A DNA stretch of 43,801 nucleotides, from positions 1 to 43,801 of the forward strand of contig CANHLV010000001.1 of NCBI GenBank assembly GCA_947461495.1, read 5' to 3'. Below, piece by piece: positions 16,208-25,138 of the stretch. The DNA comes from Chitinophagaceae bacterium. GTDB taxonomy: Bacteria > Bacteroidota > Bacteroidia > Chitinophagales > Chitinophagaceae. A program made the translations under genes and the position numbers. The notes beneath the pieces were generated by a model. The model ran no database searches, had not been told where the DNA came from, and saw nothing but the letters and a program-made list of their open reading frames with translations. How positions within the stretch are numbered: the stretch's first letter is position 1; every line of letters starts with the position of its first letter.

Positions 16208-17500
16208 ATGGATTGGATTGCTTTATTGGCTATTTTTATTTCTTTAATCTTCATTGGTTTTTTATCGGGAATTGAAATTGCATTTATTTCCGCCAACAAA
16301 CTTTCTATCGAACTTAAGAAAAAACAGGGTACACCTAGTGGAAAAACCTGGGGGAACTTTTCAGATCATCCAACAAGATTTATTGGGACAATACTTGTTG
16401 GCATCAATTTTTTATTAGTCATTTACGGATTGTTGATTGGTGATATGTTGTTTCCGGTTTGGGAGTGGATTAAAAAAATCATGCAAGGTGTGCTTCACCC
16501 GGATTATATCGATTATGTAAAACTATTGGTTGAGGTTTTGCTTTCAACTTCTATTATTTTGTTTACAGAACTAATATGTAAAGCATATTTCAGAGCAAGA
16601 AGTAATGAGATTCTTGATTCGGATTTTATAAGTACTATTACCAGATTTTTATATTGGTTATTTTCATCGTTTTCAACATTTTTTGTAAGTATATCGGAGT
16701 GGATGCTGAAGTATATTTTTAATGTAAAAATTAGTAATGATAAAGAAGCGTTCAGCAAGATTGATCTTGAACAATTCATACAACAGTCTAGGCATATTGA
16801 TGACGAAGAAAACACAAAAATTAATAAAGAATTGTTTGAGAATGCATTGTCATTAAGTGATGTTAAATTAAGAGCTTGCCTGATTCCTAGAAAAGAAATC
16901 GAAGGAGTTGAAACGACAAAGAGCATTGAGGATGTTAGAAACAAATTTATTGAAACTAAGCTTAGCAAAATCCTGGTTTACGAACAAAACATTGATAATA
17001 TTGTTGGTTATGTGCATCACCTGGATTTATTCAAAAACCCTTTAACCTTACAGGAAATCATTCATCCTATACCCGCGGTACCAGAAACCATGAGTGCTTC
17101 TGATTTAATCAATAAATTTAGTAAAGAAAGAAAAAGTATTGCCTGGGTTGTTGATGAATTTGGTGGCACCGCAGGTATTGTTACCATGGAAGATTTGTTG
17201 GAAGAACTGTTTGGAGAAATTGAAGATGAATATGATGTTCCGGAATCTTTTGTAGACAAGCAAATTGCTCAAAACGAATATATTTTCAGTGGCAGACTAG
17301 AGCTTGACTACGTCACTCAAAAATACCATATCAAATTTGAAGGCAATGAAGATGCCGAAACACTTTCCGGCTATATCATTCAGAACCACCAATCTATTCC
17401 CAAACAAAAAGAAAGAATCATCATCGGCAATTTCGAATTCGACATTTTGAATGTTAGCGATACCAGGATTGAAACGGTAAAAGTAAAAGTGCTTAAATAA
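16208..17500 (+). CDS. CNNM/CorC-type membrane protein (GldE-like)
   Basis: A 430-residue protein with the domain order of the hemolysin/CNNM family: an N-terminal DUF21 membrane domain with about four helices (4-24, 57-76, 98-120, 140-165; GxEIAFISANK near 20), a pair of CBS domains (about 200-330), with the second ending WVVDEFGGTAGIVTMEDLLEELFGEIEDE, and a C-terminal CorC_HlyC domain (about 345-430). Relatives transport Mg2+ or other ions or regulate efflux. In Bacteroidota a member, GldE, is linked to gliding, and gldC lies nearby, which supports but does not prove that name. Confidence 0.88.
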   Translation: MDWIALLAIFISLIFIGFLSGIEIAFISANKLSIELKKKQGTPSGKTWGNFSDHPTRFIGTILVGINFLLVIYGLLIGDMLFPVWEWIKKIMQGVLHPDYIDYVKLLVEVLLSTSIILFTELICKAYFRARSNEILDSDFISTITRFLYWLFSSFSTFFVSISEWMLKYIFNVKISNDKEAFSKIDLEQFIQQSRHIDDEENTKINKELFENALSLSDVKLRACLIPRKEIEGVETTKSIEDVRNKFIETKLSKILVYEQNIDNIVGYVHHLDLFKNPLTLQEIIHPIPAVPETMSASDLINKFSKERKSIAWVVDEFGGTAGIVTMEDLLEELFGEIEDEYDVPESFVDKQIAQNEYIFSGRLELDYVTQKYHIKFEGNEDAETLSGYIIQNHQSIPKQKERIIIGNFEFDILNVSDTRIETVKVKVLK

Positions 17501-17507
17501 TATCTCT

Positions 17508-18569
17508 ATGAACATTGCGGTTCAAATCAATGCTAACTTATCTGATCAAGATATTGCCCGTGATATCAATTACAAGTTGTTCCGTATAGCATCCAGCATC
17601 CAATATCCAGCATCCAGCATCTTTTTCCTAAGTGACAAAAAAAATCACTCTTGTCTATTGAATGATAATATCACAAAACATTTTGCTTTAACTCCGGCAA
17701 TAAAAAACAACATAACTGCAGGCATTTGGTACCAATTTTCTTTGAATAGTTTTTTGAAGAAAAATAAAATAGATGTATTTGTCAGCCATTCACATTACTG
17801 CAATCTGAAATACCAGTCCAGACAAATCATTCACATTTTAAATGATGATTTTATTAGAAAATCAAATCGACATCAATACATAAAAGCGGCTTATCGTATC
17901 ATCGTTTCAAATCAGTACATAAAGCAATTATTAATTGAAAAATTTCCTGAAGCCGAACTTAAAATAATATCCATTCCGCTCTTACCCGACGAACAGATTC
18001 AATCTTTAAATTTTACACAGAAAGAAGAAGTAAAATCAGTGTTAAGTGATGGAAAAGATTTTTATCTATTGATGGCAGCAGGTGTTGAAGAAGATAAAAT
18101 CATTACAACCTTAAAAGCGTTTTCATTTTTTAAGAAATGGCAACAGTCGAGTATGAACCTGTTGATTGTTGCTGATGATAAAAATATCAATTCGTTATCC
18201 AAACAGCTCGAAACATATAAATATAAAGCCGATGTAAAGTTGATTTCGACAGATAAAAAAGATGTTGCATGTGCTGCGGCTTACGGTTGTATTTTCATTT
18301 CCGAAAAACAACAATCAGATTACAAAATGAACGATTGCATGCAAATGCAAATTCCAATGATTGTTCATGATGCTGATTACTTTAAAGCTGAATTCAAGGA
18401 CTCGGTTTTATATGCCAAAACAGACGAAAAGGAATTGTCGCAGAAGATGATTTTATTGTATAAAGATGAGGCACTGAGAAATGAAATAACACATGCAGCT
18501 TACCAGAAAATTATGGAAGTAGATTTGAAAGATTTTACTACAAGATTTCTCCATTCGATTGTTGAATAA
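17508..18569 (+). CDS. Glycosyltransferase-like (GT-B type) protein
   Basis: A 353-residue soluble protein starting eight bases after the stop of the CNNM gene, so likely co-transcribed. The layout resembles two Rossmann halves: the N-terminal half has KIDVFVSHSHYC and IIHILNDDFIRK; the C-terminal half has FYLLMAAGVEEDKIITTLKAF, SMNLLIVADD and a late QMQIPMIVHDADYF region like the nucleotide-sugar-binding end of GT4 enzymes. The usual E-x7-E motif is not clear, so activity is uncertain. A direct repeat of ATCCAGC units lies in frame at codons 27-38. Confidence 0.5.
   Translation: MNIAVQINANLSDQDIARDINYKLFRIASSIQYPASSIFFLSDKKNHSCLLNDNITKHFALTPAIKNNITAGIWYQFSLNSFLKKNKIDVFVSHSHYCNLKYQSRQIIHILNDDFIRKSNRHQYIKAAYRIIVSNQYIKQLLIEKFPEAELKIISIPLLPDEQIQSLNFTQKEEVKSVLSDGKDFYLLMAAGVEEDKIITTLKAFSFFKKWQQSSMNLLIVADDKNINSLSKQLETYKYKADVKLISTDKKDVACAAAYGCIFISEKQQSDYKMNDCMQMQIPMIVHDADYFKAEFKDSVLYAKTDEKELSQKMILLYKDEALRNEITHAAYQKIMEVDLKDFTTRFLHSIVE
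17588..17622 (+). repeat. ATCCAGC direct repeats inside a coding region
   Basis: Several near-perfect copies of (C/A)ATCCAGC run head to tail within the glycosyltransferase-like gene, encoding the stretch ASSIQYPASSI without breaking the frame. Similar ATCCAGC runs occur between genes in related Bacteroidota genomes, from general knowledge. Confidence 0.85.
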
Positions 18570-18577
18570 AAAATAAA

Positions 18578-18673
18578 AAAGTCAAAATTTAAAAGTAAAA
18601 ATTCAAAATTGATTACCTGATTTTTTAATTTTTACCCCGAGGTTTCGGGACAAGCTTTTTAAATTTTGACTTT
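18578..18673. terminator. Large inverted repeat after the glycosyltransferase-like gene
   Basis: The left arm (18578-18603, AAAGTCAAAATTTAAAA then GTAAAAATT) is complementary to the right arm (18627-18673), except that the right arm contains an extra block of about 20 bases (18636-18655) spelling the CCCGAGGTTTCGGG hairpin. It begins nine bases past the stop codon and could form a terminator-like stem. The extra block recurs at 42051-42070. Confidence 0.75.
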
Positions 18674-18695
18674 AACAATAACCCTTCAAACCTAT

Positions 18696-18703
18696 TAACT
18701 TTG
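18696..18703 (+). promoter_or_regulatory. TAnnTTTG -7 element of gldC
   Basis: TAACTTTG, an exact match to the Bacteroidota -7 consensus, 15 bp before the gldC ATG at 18719. It favours that ATG over an upstream TTG at 18701, which lies inside the element. Confidence 0.65.
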
Positions 18704-18718
18704 CCAAAAATTGTGAAT

Positions 18719-19063
18719 ATGCAAAAATCTACCATTACCATTGACGTTATTCTTGACCCTAATAAAATTCCTGAACAAATCAATTGGCAGGCTTCAGACA
18801 GTACTGCAGAAATGGCGCAAAAATCAAAAGCCATGTGTTTGGCATTTTGGGACAGTGCAGATAAATCGGCGCTTCGTATTGATTTGTGGACCAAAGACAT
18901 GATGGTAGATGAAATGGGTGATTTTTATTACCAGATGTTGATGACCATGGCAGATACTTTCAACAGGGCCACTAAAAACAATGTGCTTTCCGAAGAGATG
19001 AAAACCTTTGCCAAAGATTTTTATCAGAAATTCAGAGACGATATGATCAAAGAACAAGGCTAA
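18719..19063 (+). CDS. gldC: Gliding motility protein GldC
   Basis: A small soluble protein of 114 residues from the ATG at 18719. It matches GldC: opening KSTITIDVILDPNKIPEQINWQA, then KAMCLAFWDSADKSALRIDLWTKDM and a helical DEMGDFYYQMLMTMADTF. GldC supports the gliding/T9SS machinery in Flavobacterium; its precise activity is not known, and it is also found in non-gliders. A dedicated TAnnTTTG box precedes it, and yqeY follows after 39 bp. Confidence 0.9.
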   Translation: MQKSTITIDVILDPNKIPEQINWQASDSTAEMAQKSKAMCLAFWDSADKSALRIDLWTKDMMVDEMGDFYYQMLMTMADTFNRATKNNVLSEEMKTFAKDFYQKFRDDMIKEQG

Positions 19064-19102
19064 TTTTATTTATTTTTATATCTACATTTTAAAATACAAA
19101 CT

Positions 19103-19552
19103 ATGTCACTCGAAGTAAAAATAATGGCGGAAATGAAAGACGCCATGAAATCTAAAAATGAAGCGGTATTAAGAGCTTTAAGAGCTATTAAAGCTGAGAT
19201 CATTAAAGCCAAAACTGAACCTGGTGCAAACGGAGAAATTGATGAAGCTACTGAACAGAAATTTTTACAAAAGATGATGAAGCAACGCAAGGATTCTCTC
19301 GACATCTTCGAAAAACAAGGTCGTGAGGATTTAGCTGAAAAGGAAAGAGAAGAAATGGCGGTGATAGAAAAATTCCTTCCCAAGCAACTTACAGAAGCAG
19401 AAATCAAAGAAGCCGTAAAAAATATTATTGCCGAAACGGGCGCATCTTCTGCTGCCGATATGGGAAAAGTTATGGGCCTGGCTTCCAAACAACTTGCTGG
19501 GTTAGCTGATGGAAAAACCATCAGTGCTATTGTGAAAGAAATGCTGGCTTAA
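19103..19552 (+). CDS. GatB/YqeY domain-containing protein
   Basis: A 149-residue protein comprising the whole YqeY fold: N-terminal helical domain (MSLEVKIMAEMKDAMKSKNE, LRALRAIKAEI), a QKMMKQRKDSLDIFEKQGR helix, FLPKQLTEAEI and the C-terminal SAADMGKVMG and DGKTISAIVKEML helices. The C-terminal part resembles the tRNA-binding tail of GatB amidotransferase, suggesting RNA contact; the role is unknown. An antisense open frame over it (19066-19521) is a shadow. Confidence 0.93.
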   Translation: MSLEVKIMAEMKDAMKSKNEAVLRALRAIKAEIIKAKTEPGANGEIDEATEQKFLQKMMKQRKDSLDIFEKQGREDLAEKEREEMAVIEKFLPKQLTEAEIKEAVKNIIAETGASSAADMGKVMGLASKQLAGLADGKTISAIVKEMLA

Positions 19553-19575
19553 TTTAACGTCATCAAAATAAGCGA

Positions 19576-20112
19576 ATGATCATTGATATCATTTTTGTTG
19601 TGTTGATGTCTTTTGCCGTGTATAAAGGCATGAGCAAAGGATTTATACAATCTTTGTTTTCTTTTATTGCATTTATAGTTGGGTTAGCAGCAGCGACTAA
19701 GTTATCTGCCGTTGTATCCAATTTCATGTCCGCACATTTTCAGACCCATGCAGTATGGCTTCCCTTTCTTTCGTTTGTTTTGATTTTTGCTGTATTCATA
19801 ATTCTGTTTTTTTATGCAGGAAAATTTTTTGAAAAAACATCTGAAGTGATGATGTTAGGCTGGTTGAATAAATTTGGAGGTATTTGTATCTATTTGTTGC
19901 TGTATGGTTCATTACTCAGTGTTGTCATATTTTATGCAGCAGAAATGAAGATTCTTGGAAAAGAAAATTTGAGCCAGTCGGTTTTTTATCCGTATTTTTC
20001 ACCTTTAGGTCCTTGGATTATTGACAATCTGGGAAAGATAATACCTTTCTTCAAAGGCGTTTTTTTACAGCTCCAGCAATATTTCGAAGGCCTGCCCAAT
20101 AAAATCAACTAA
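19576..20112 (+). CDS. CvpA family membrane protein
   Basis: A 178-residue protein with four membrane helices (about 2-16, 24-45, 60-83, 95-125) and the CvpA opening IDIIFVVLMSFAVYKGMSKGF, with KGFIQSLFSFIAFIVGLAAA. CvpA was named for its effect on colicin V production and purF expression; members are broadly tied to envelope integrity. It follows yqeY by 23 bp and is probably co-transcribed with it. Confidence 0.85.
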   Translation: MIIDIIFVVLMSFAVYKGMSKGFIQSLFSFIAFIVGLAAATKLSAVVSNFMSAHFQTHAVWLPFLSFVLIFAVFIILFFYAGKFFEKTSEVMMLGWLNKFGGICIYLLLYGSLLSVVIFYAAEMKILGKENLSQSVFYPYFSPLGPWIIDNLGKIIPFFKGVFLQLQQYFEGLPNKIN

Positions 20113-20180
20113 TATTTGAGGTATTATTTGAATTAATGTAATTTTAAGCGCAAGGCTATTATTAAAAATATTGTCAAAGA

Positions 20181-20954
20181 ATGGATTACTCAATAAAACA
20201 GGACGGTAAATTCAAATTCATTGAAGAGGGTGAAGGAGAACCGCTGATGATGCTTCATGGCTTATTTGGAGCTCTGAGTAATTTCAAAGATCTAATTGAT
20301 TACTTTAAATCAACACATAAGGTAGTTGTTCCTATTTTGCCATTACTCGACCTAGATTTGCTACATACTTCAGTTGGTGGGCTGCAAAAATTTCTCAATA
20401 AGTTTATTGAACACAGAAATTATCAAAATATTCATCTGATGGGAAATTCTCTCGGAGGTCATGTGGCTTTGGTTCATGTTTTAAAAAAACCAGAACGAAT
20501 CAAATCCTTGATTCTTACGGGAAGCTCCGGACTATTTGAACATGGCATGGGAGATTCTTATCCTAAAAGAGGAGACAAAGAATATATCAGACATAAAACT
20601 TCTCTCACTTTTTATGATCCTGCATTAGCTACCGAAGATCTTGTAAATGAAGTATTTGAAATCACTAATAATCGAATGAAGGTGATTAAAATTATTGCGC
20701 TTGCAAAAAGTGCCATCAGAAATAATCTTGGTCAGGAATTAAATCAAATAAAATTACCAACTTGTCTGATTTGGGGAAATAATGATACCATAACGCCCCC
20801 ATTTGTTGGCGAAGAGTTTCATAAATTAATCCCTAATAGCGAATTACATTTTATAGACAAATGTGGGCATGCGCCAATGATGGAGGTTCCTGGAGAATTT
20901 AATAAAGTTCTCAGTGGTTTTTTAAATAGGCTTGATAGTTCGCTCGCTTTGTAA
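20181..20954 (+). CDS. Alpha/beta hydrolase
   Basis: A cytosolic 257-residue hydrolase with the full triad in view: oxyanion loop MLHGLFG (24-30), nucleophile Ser90 in GNSLGG (88-93), the acid Asp in WGNNDTITPP, and the base His in CGHAPMMEVP. No signal peptide. Such enzymes hydrolyse esters, lactones or C-C bonds; the substrate cannot be read from sequence. Located between the CvpA and CBS genes on the same strand. Confidence 0.9.
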   Translation: MDYSIKQDGKFKFIEEGEGEPLMMLHGLFGALSNFKDLIDYFKSTHKVVVPILPLLDLDLLHTSVGGLQKFLNKFIEHRNYQNIHLMGNSLGGHVALVHVLKKPERIKSLILTGSSGLFEHGMGDSYPKRGDKEYIRHKTSLTFYDPALATEDLVNEVFEITNNRMKVIKIIALAKSAIRNNLGQELNQIKLPTCLIWGNNDTITPPFVGEEFHKLIPNSELHFIDKCGHAPMMEVPGEFNKVLSGFLNRLDSSLAL

Positions 20955-21014
20955 TCAATTACCCTATTAAGGGTTATGTTTTTAATTTTGTTTAACCCTA
21001 TTCAGCTCAAAACA

Positions 21015-21677
21015 ATGCTTACAGCTCAGTTAATCAATCAGAATATACCCCAATTAAAACTACAAGACACTGTAGCTAAAGCAAAACTGTTGATTAATGA
21101 TTTTAAGCTTACCCACTTGCCTGTTGTCGCTGATAAAAAATACCTTGGGTTAATCAGTGAAGAGGATTTGCTTGACGTAGAAGATGATCGCACTACAATT
21201 GAAATGATACAGGAAAACTTCATGCTTATTTATATACAGGAAGACGTTCATTTTCTTAATGCAATTGGTTATTGCAATCAACACGAAACAAATGTGGTGC
21301 CAGTGATGGATAAGGCTGCAGAATTTATGGGCGTGATTACCACAGATTATTTATTAAAAACCATTGGTGAATTTGCCGGCGCCAATGAAATAGGTGGATT
21401 GATTGTGCTTGAAATGGAAAGGGTACATTTTTCAATTTCAGAAATCAGCAGAATCGTTGAAAGCAATGACTGTACGATACTTCATCTAAACTCTACTACA
21501 GACCCGGTTTCAGGTATTCTTACGGTTACCCTTCATATCAATAAAAAAGAAATTACTTCTCTGCTTGCTACTTTTGAAAGATATGAATACAAAGTATTGC
21601 ATCAGTTTGGCACCAAAATATATGATGATACATCAGATATCAATTACAGAAATCTGATGAACTATCTTGATTTATAA
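21015..21677 (+). CDS. CBS domain-containing protein
   Basis: A 220-residue cytosolic protein from the ATG at 21015 (MLTAQLINQN). A reading from 20976 adds a hydrophobic leader and is less likely. Two CBS motifs are at about 1-60 (DFKLTHLPVVADKKYLGLISEEDLL) and 65-125 (ETNVVPVMDKAAEFMGVITTDYLL), followed by an ACT-like C-terminal region (DCTILHLNSTTDPVSGILTVTLHI). It probably senses adenylates. This CBS gene sits near NAD kinase, an arrangement I recall from other Bacteroidota. Confidence 0.85.
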   Translation: MLTAQLINQNIPQLKLQDTVAKAKLLINDFKLTHLPVVADKKYLGLISEEDLLDVEDDRTTIEMIQENFMLIYIQEDVHFLNAIGYCNQHETNVVPVMDKAAEFMGVITTDYLLKTIGEFAGANEIGGLIVLEMERVHFSISEISRIVESNDCTILHLNSTTDPVSGILTVTLHINKKEITSLLATFERYEYKVLHQFGTKIYDDTSDINYRNLMNYLDL

Positions 21678-21721
21678 AAAGTATTAATTTTTCATCATAA
21701 CTTTCAAGCAATCTGAAAAAA

Positions 21722-23173
21722 ATGAAACAAACTTATTTGTATTTTTTTTTCATGGTCTTGCTTCATGCACTATCTGTAAATGCTCAGCAGCATATAGACA
21801 CTAAAATATTTTATGAACAACTTCGAGAGACGAATTTGATAGACTCTTCTTCTAAATTTATTTTAGGCGACATTATCATCTACGGGAATAAAAAAACCAA
21901 AGACTATGTCATACTCAGAGAAATGAATATAAAGTCGGGAGACACAGTAAATGCGCTCTCACTTTTTGAAACCATTCAAGCATCCAGAGATCTATTATAT
22001 AATACAAACCTTTTTTCTGAAGTGGAAATCATTCCATTAATGACAAGCGCTTATTCGTTTGCCTTAAAAGTAATTGTGTTGGAAAGATGGTATATATATC
22101 CTGCTCCACAATTCAAGCTCATAGACAGAAATTTTAATGAATGGTGGAAAACATACAATGCCGATTTTAATAGGGTTAGTTATGGTTTAAAATTTACCCA
22201 CTACAACATAAGCGGAAGAGGAGATCAACTTAATCTTATATTTTTAAATGGCTATTCAAGAAATTTTTATGCTAATTATGTGGCCCCATATAGCAATCCA
22301 AGACTTACAGAGGGGTTTTCTGTAGGAATGGGTTTTGCTCAAAATAAAGAATTTAATTACAACACTGGTTATAACAACAAATTATTACAATACAATAAGA
22401 GTGATTTTGGCAAAACAGCATTTTTTGTAAACGCTTCTTACAGAAAACGAAATGGATTTTACAATCGGCATTATTTTATAGCACAGCTTAATTATATCAA
22501 AGTTGATGATAGTGTGATTACAGCCAAATACAATCCCAATTATTTTAATTCACCACATTCAAAAAAGTTGTTTGTTGATTTAACATATGGGTTTCAATAC
22601 ATCAACACAGATAATATAAACTATCCATTAAAAGGAAAAATGTATAGTTTCCTGATTACAAAAAGGGGCTGGGGGTGGTCAGGTGGTTTAAATATGTTTG
22701 CACTAGATGTTACGTATAGAAAATATTATACCCATAAAAAACACTTCTACAGTGGTTTTCAATTATTCACAAAAATCAAATTGCCATTTGAGCAAGCTTA
22801 TATTAACCAGCGTGCTATGGGGTATGGTGATTTTTATCTGAGTGGACTTGAATATTATGTCATAGATGGTGTTGCGGCCGCCATTTCAAAATACAATTTG
22901 AATAAAAAATTATTTTCATTAAAAATTCCTATGCCATTTAAAATAAAACAAGTGCCCTACATCCCATTCACTGTTTATTCGAAACTGTATGCCGAAGCAG
23001 GATACTCATTTAATAAAAAGAAATATGCTACCGAATTGAACAATCGATTCCTTTACACCGCTGGTTTTGGATTCGATTTGCTTAGCTTGTATGACTTGAA
23101 ACTAAGTATAGAATATAGCATTAACCAATTAGGAGAAAAGGGATTATTTTTACACACTAGAAGTATTTTGTAA
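21722..23173 (+). CDS. Omp85/BamA-type outer membrane protein
   Basis: A 483-residue exported outer membrane protein: signal peptide (1-21, ending SVNAQ), one POTRA-like domain (about 44-120; ILGDIIIYGNKKTKDYVILREMNIKSGD, then LYNTNLFSEVEI) and a C-terminal beta barrel of about 330 residues with alternating aromatic strands, LKGKMYSFLITKRGWGW and a final EYSINQLGEKGLFLHTRSIL. With a single POTRA it is shorter than BamA (five) and closer to TamA/patatin-like or auxiliary family members. It may insert or move proteins or lipids; clients are unknown. Confidence 0.85.
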   Translation: MKQTYLYFFFMVLLHALSVNAQQHIDTKIFYEQLRETNLIDSSSKFILGDIIIYGNKKTKDYVILREMNIKSGDTVNALSLFETIQASRDLLYNTNLFSEVEIIPLMTSAYSFALKVIVLERWYIYPAPQFKLIDRNFNEWWKTYNADFNRVSYGLKFTHYNISGRGDQLNLIFLNGYSRNFYANYVAPYSNPRLTEGFSVGMGFAQNKEFNYNTGYNNKLLQYNKSDFGKTAFFVNASYRKRNGFYNRHYFIAQLNYIKVDDSVITAKYNPNYFNSPHSKKLFVDLTYGFQYINTDNINYPLKGKMYSFLITKRGWGWSGGLNMFALDVTYRKYYTHKKHFYSGFQLFTKIKLPFEQAYINQRAMGYGDFYLSGLEYYVIDGVAAAISKYNLNKKLFSLKIPMPFKIKQVPYIPFTVYSKLYAEAGYSFNKKKYATELNNRFLYTAGFGFDLLSLYDLKLSIEYSINQLGEKGLFLHTRSIL

Positions 23174-23266
23174 AATGAAACTTAGAATACAACTCAAGGC
23201 GACAAATTAAACAATACAATTCAGTCAAGCATTTTTCGTCGTTATTTACAATAAAATAATAAAAAA

Positions 23267-24148
23267 ATGAAAGTTGCCATTTATAGTCGGGGGGTAGAAA
23301 ACGATCAGCAAAGAGATATCAATCATTTGTTTGAAGAACTTATTGCCAATGGCATTGAGCCAGTTTTTTTTCAGGATTTTTTTAACCAGTTTTATTCAGC
23401 CATCAATCTTGATAACAGTAAATATTCAACTTTTAATTGTGCCGAAGACCTAAATGACAGTTTTGAATGTATGATCAGTTTAGGCGGAGACGGCACTTTG
23501 CTGGATACCGTTACCATGGTCCGCGACAATGGAATACCAATTTTGGGAATCAATTACGGTAGACTCGGATTTTTAGCAAACATAGGTAAGGAAGAAATTG
23601 ATGCGGCAATGGATGCCATTGCAAACAGAAAATATGTGATTGACAAAAGATCATTGATTCATCTTGAAGCCAATGTTCCGTTGTTTGGTAAAACACCTTA
23701 CGGGCTTAATGAATTTTCAATTCATAAAAAAGATAGCTCGCCCATGATTAAAATACACACTTACCTGAATGGTGAATTTCTGAACACGTATTGGTCCGAC
23801 GGCCTTATTGTAGCTACTCCAACCGGCTCTACAGGTTATTCATTGAGTTGCAACGGTCCGGTTGTTTTTCCAGATAGCCAAAGTTTTGTAATTACACCCG
23901 TCGCGCCCCATAATTTAAATATCAGGCCGATAATTGTTCCGGATAACACCATCATTTCATTTGAACTTGAAGGCAGAACGGATGGATTTCTGATTACACT
24001 CGACAGCAGACGCGAAATCATTAGCAAAGAAGTACAGCTCGCTGTAAAAAAAGAAAATTTTGACATCAAGTTGATTCGCATGAACGAAAATCATTTTTTA
24101 CAAACCTTGAGAAGCAAACTCAGCTGGGGATTGGATAAAAGAAATTAA
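23267..24148 (+). CDS. nadK: NAD kinase
   Basis: Phosphorylates NAD to NADP using ATP or polyphosphate, the only route to NADP. The 293-residue protein shows the catalytic GGDGT (73-77, Asp75), NYGRLGFLAN (96-105), and TPTGSTGYSLSCNGP (184-198), plus the C-terminal GFLITLDSR nucleotide strand. Cytosolic and essential. It follows the Omp85-like gene, and the histidine kinase gene begins ten bases after its stop. Confidence 0.97.
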   Translation: MKVAIYSRGVENDQQRDINHLFEELIANGIEPVFFQDFFNQFYSAINLDNSKYSTFNCAEDLNDSFECMISLGGDGTLLDTVTMVRDNGIPILGINYGRLGFLANIGKEEIDAAMDAIANRKYVIDKRSLIHLEANVPLFGKTPYGLNEFSIHKKDSSPMIKIHTYLNGEFLNTYWSDGLIVATPTGSTGYSLSCNGPVVFPDSQSFVITPVAPHNLNIRPIIVPDNTIISFELEGRTDGFLITLDSRREIISKEVQLAVKKENFDIKLIRMNENHFLQTLRSKLSWGLDKRN

Positions 24149-24157
24149 CAATTATTC

Positions 24158-25132
24158 ATGTCCTACAAGTCTAAAAAAATAACAACAATCTTTATTATAT
24201 ACTGGATTTTACTTTTGTATGTCATTGCTGCATTAGTCTGGTGGTTTGTGGCATTGTCTCAACAGAATGAAAGAATGACTACATTGAAAATTCAGGAAAT
24301 AACAAAATCAGACACCGACTATCAAAGAAAATATGATGCCATCCTAAGTGCCAAAAAAAGAAAGGAAGCCCAGTATATAGGAGAAGGAGCTATTTTTCTT
24401 TTGCTGATATCGGCCGGCGCTATTTTTATTTTCAGAGCAGTAAAAGCACAATTAAAAACTACAGAACAACAAAAAAATTTCATGATGGCTATTACCCATG
24501 AATTAAAAACACCCATAGCCATTACCAAACTCAATCTCGAAACATTACAAAAAAGAAAACTTGAAATTTCTCAACAGGAAAAACTAATCAACAATACACT
24601 TCAGGAAGCAAATAGGATGAACGCTTTATGTAATAATCTGTTGTTGTCTTACCAAATGGAGTCTCTTGCTTATCAAATGACCTCTGAAAAATTTAATTTT
24701 AGCGAATTGCTTTCGTTATGTGTTAAGGATTTCGCGGAAAGATTTCCTTTAAAAAAGATCAGCACATCAATTGATCATAATATTTTTCTTGAGGGAGATT
24801 CTTTTTTATTGCAGATGACTATCAACAATCTAATCGAAAATGCAATTAAATATTCGCCAAAAGAAAGTCCGATATTTATTTCATTAAAGAATATGAAAAC
24901 AACTTGCAGTATTGAAATTCAAGATCAGGGGAATGGCATTTCTGATATGGATAAAATTAAAGTTTTCGAGAAGTTTTACAGAACGGGCACAACCGCCACT
25001 CAAAAGTCCAAAGGAACAGGACTGGGCCTTTTTTTGGTTAAAAGAATTATCCTTGCCCACAAAGGCTCTGTGTCAATCAAGGACAACAACCCCCAAGGAT
25101 CGATATTTAACATTCAACTACCCATAAGTTAA
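24158..25132 (+). CDS. Sensor histidine kinase
   Basis: A 324-residue membrane kinase: helices at about 9-33 and 76-93 enclosing a small periplasmic loop, HisKA with phospho-accepting His114 in THELKTPIA (113-121), N box NLIEN (224-228), G1 box DQGNG (256-260) and G2 box GTGLGL (286-291). It autophosphorylates and passes the phosphate to the regulator seven bases downstream. The periplasmic loop of about 40 residues is too short for a known sensor domain, so the signal is unknown. Confidence 0.96.
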   Translation: MSYKSKKITTIFIIYWILLLYVIAALVWWFVALSQQNERMTTLKIQEITKSDTDYQRKYDAILSAKKRKEAQYIGEGAIFLLLISAGAIFIFRAVKAQLKTTEQQKNFMMAITHELKTPIAITKLNLETLQKRKLEISQQEKLINNTLQEANRMNALCNNLLLSYQMESLAYQMTSEKFNFSELLSLCVKDFAERFPLKKISTSIDHNIFLEGDSFLLQMTINNLIENAIKYSPKESPIFISLKNMKTTCSIEIQDQGNGISDMDKIKVFEKFYRTGTTATQKSKGTGLGLFLVKRIILAHKGSVSIKDNNPQGSIFNIQLPIS

Positions 25133-25138
25133 TCTGAT

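Noticed and set aside
19066..19521. 151-codon minus-strand open frame
   Set aside because: It is antisense to the yqeY gene, whose product matches a known family throughout; the composition is the mirror image of Lys/Glu/Ala codons.
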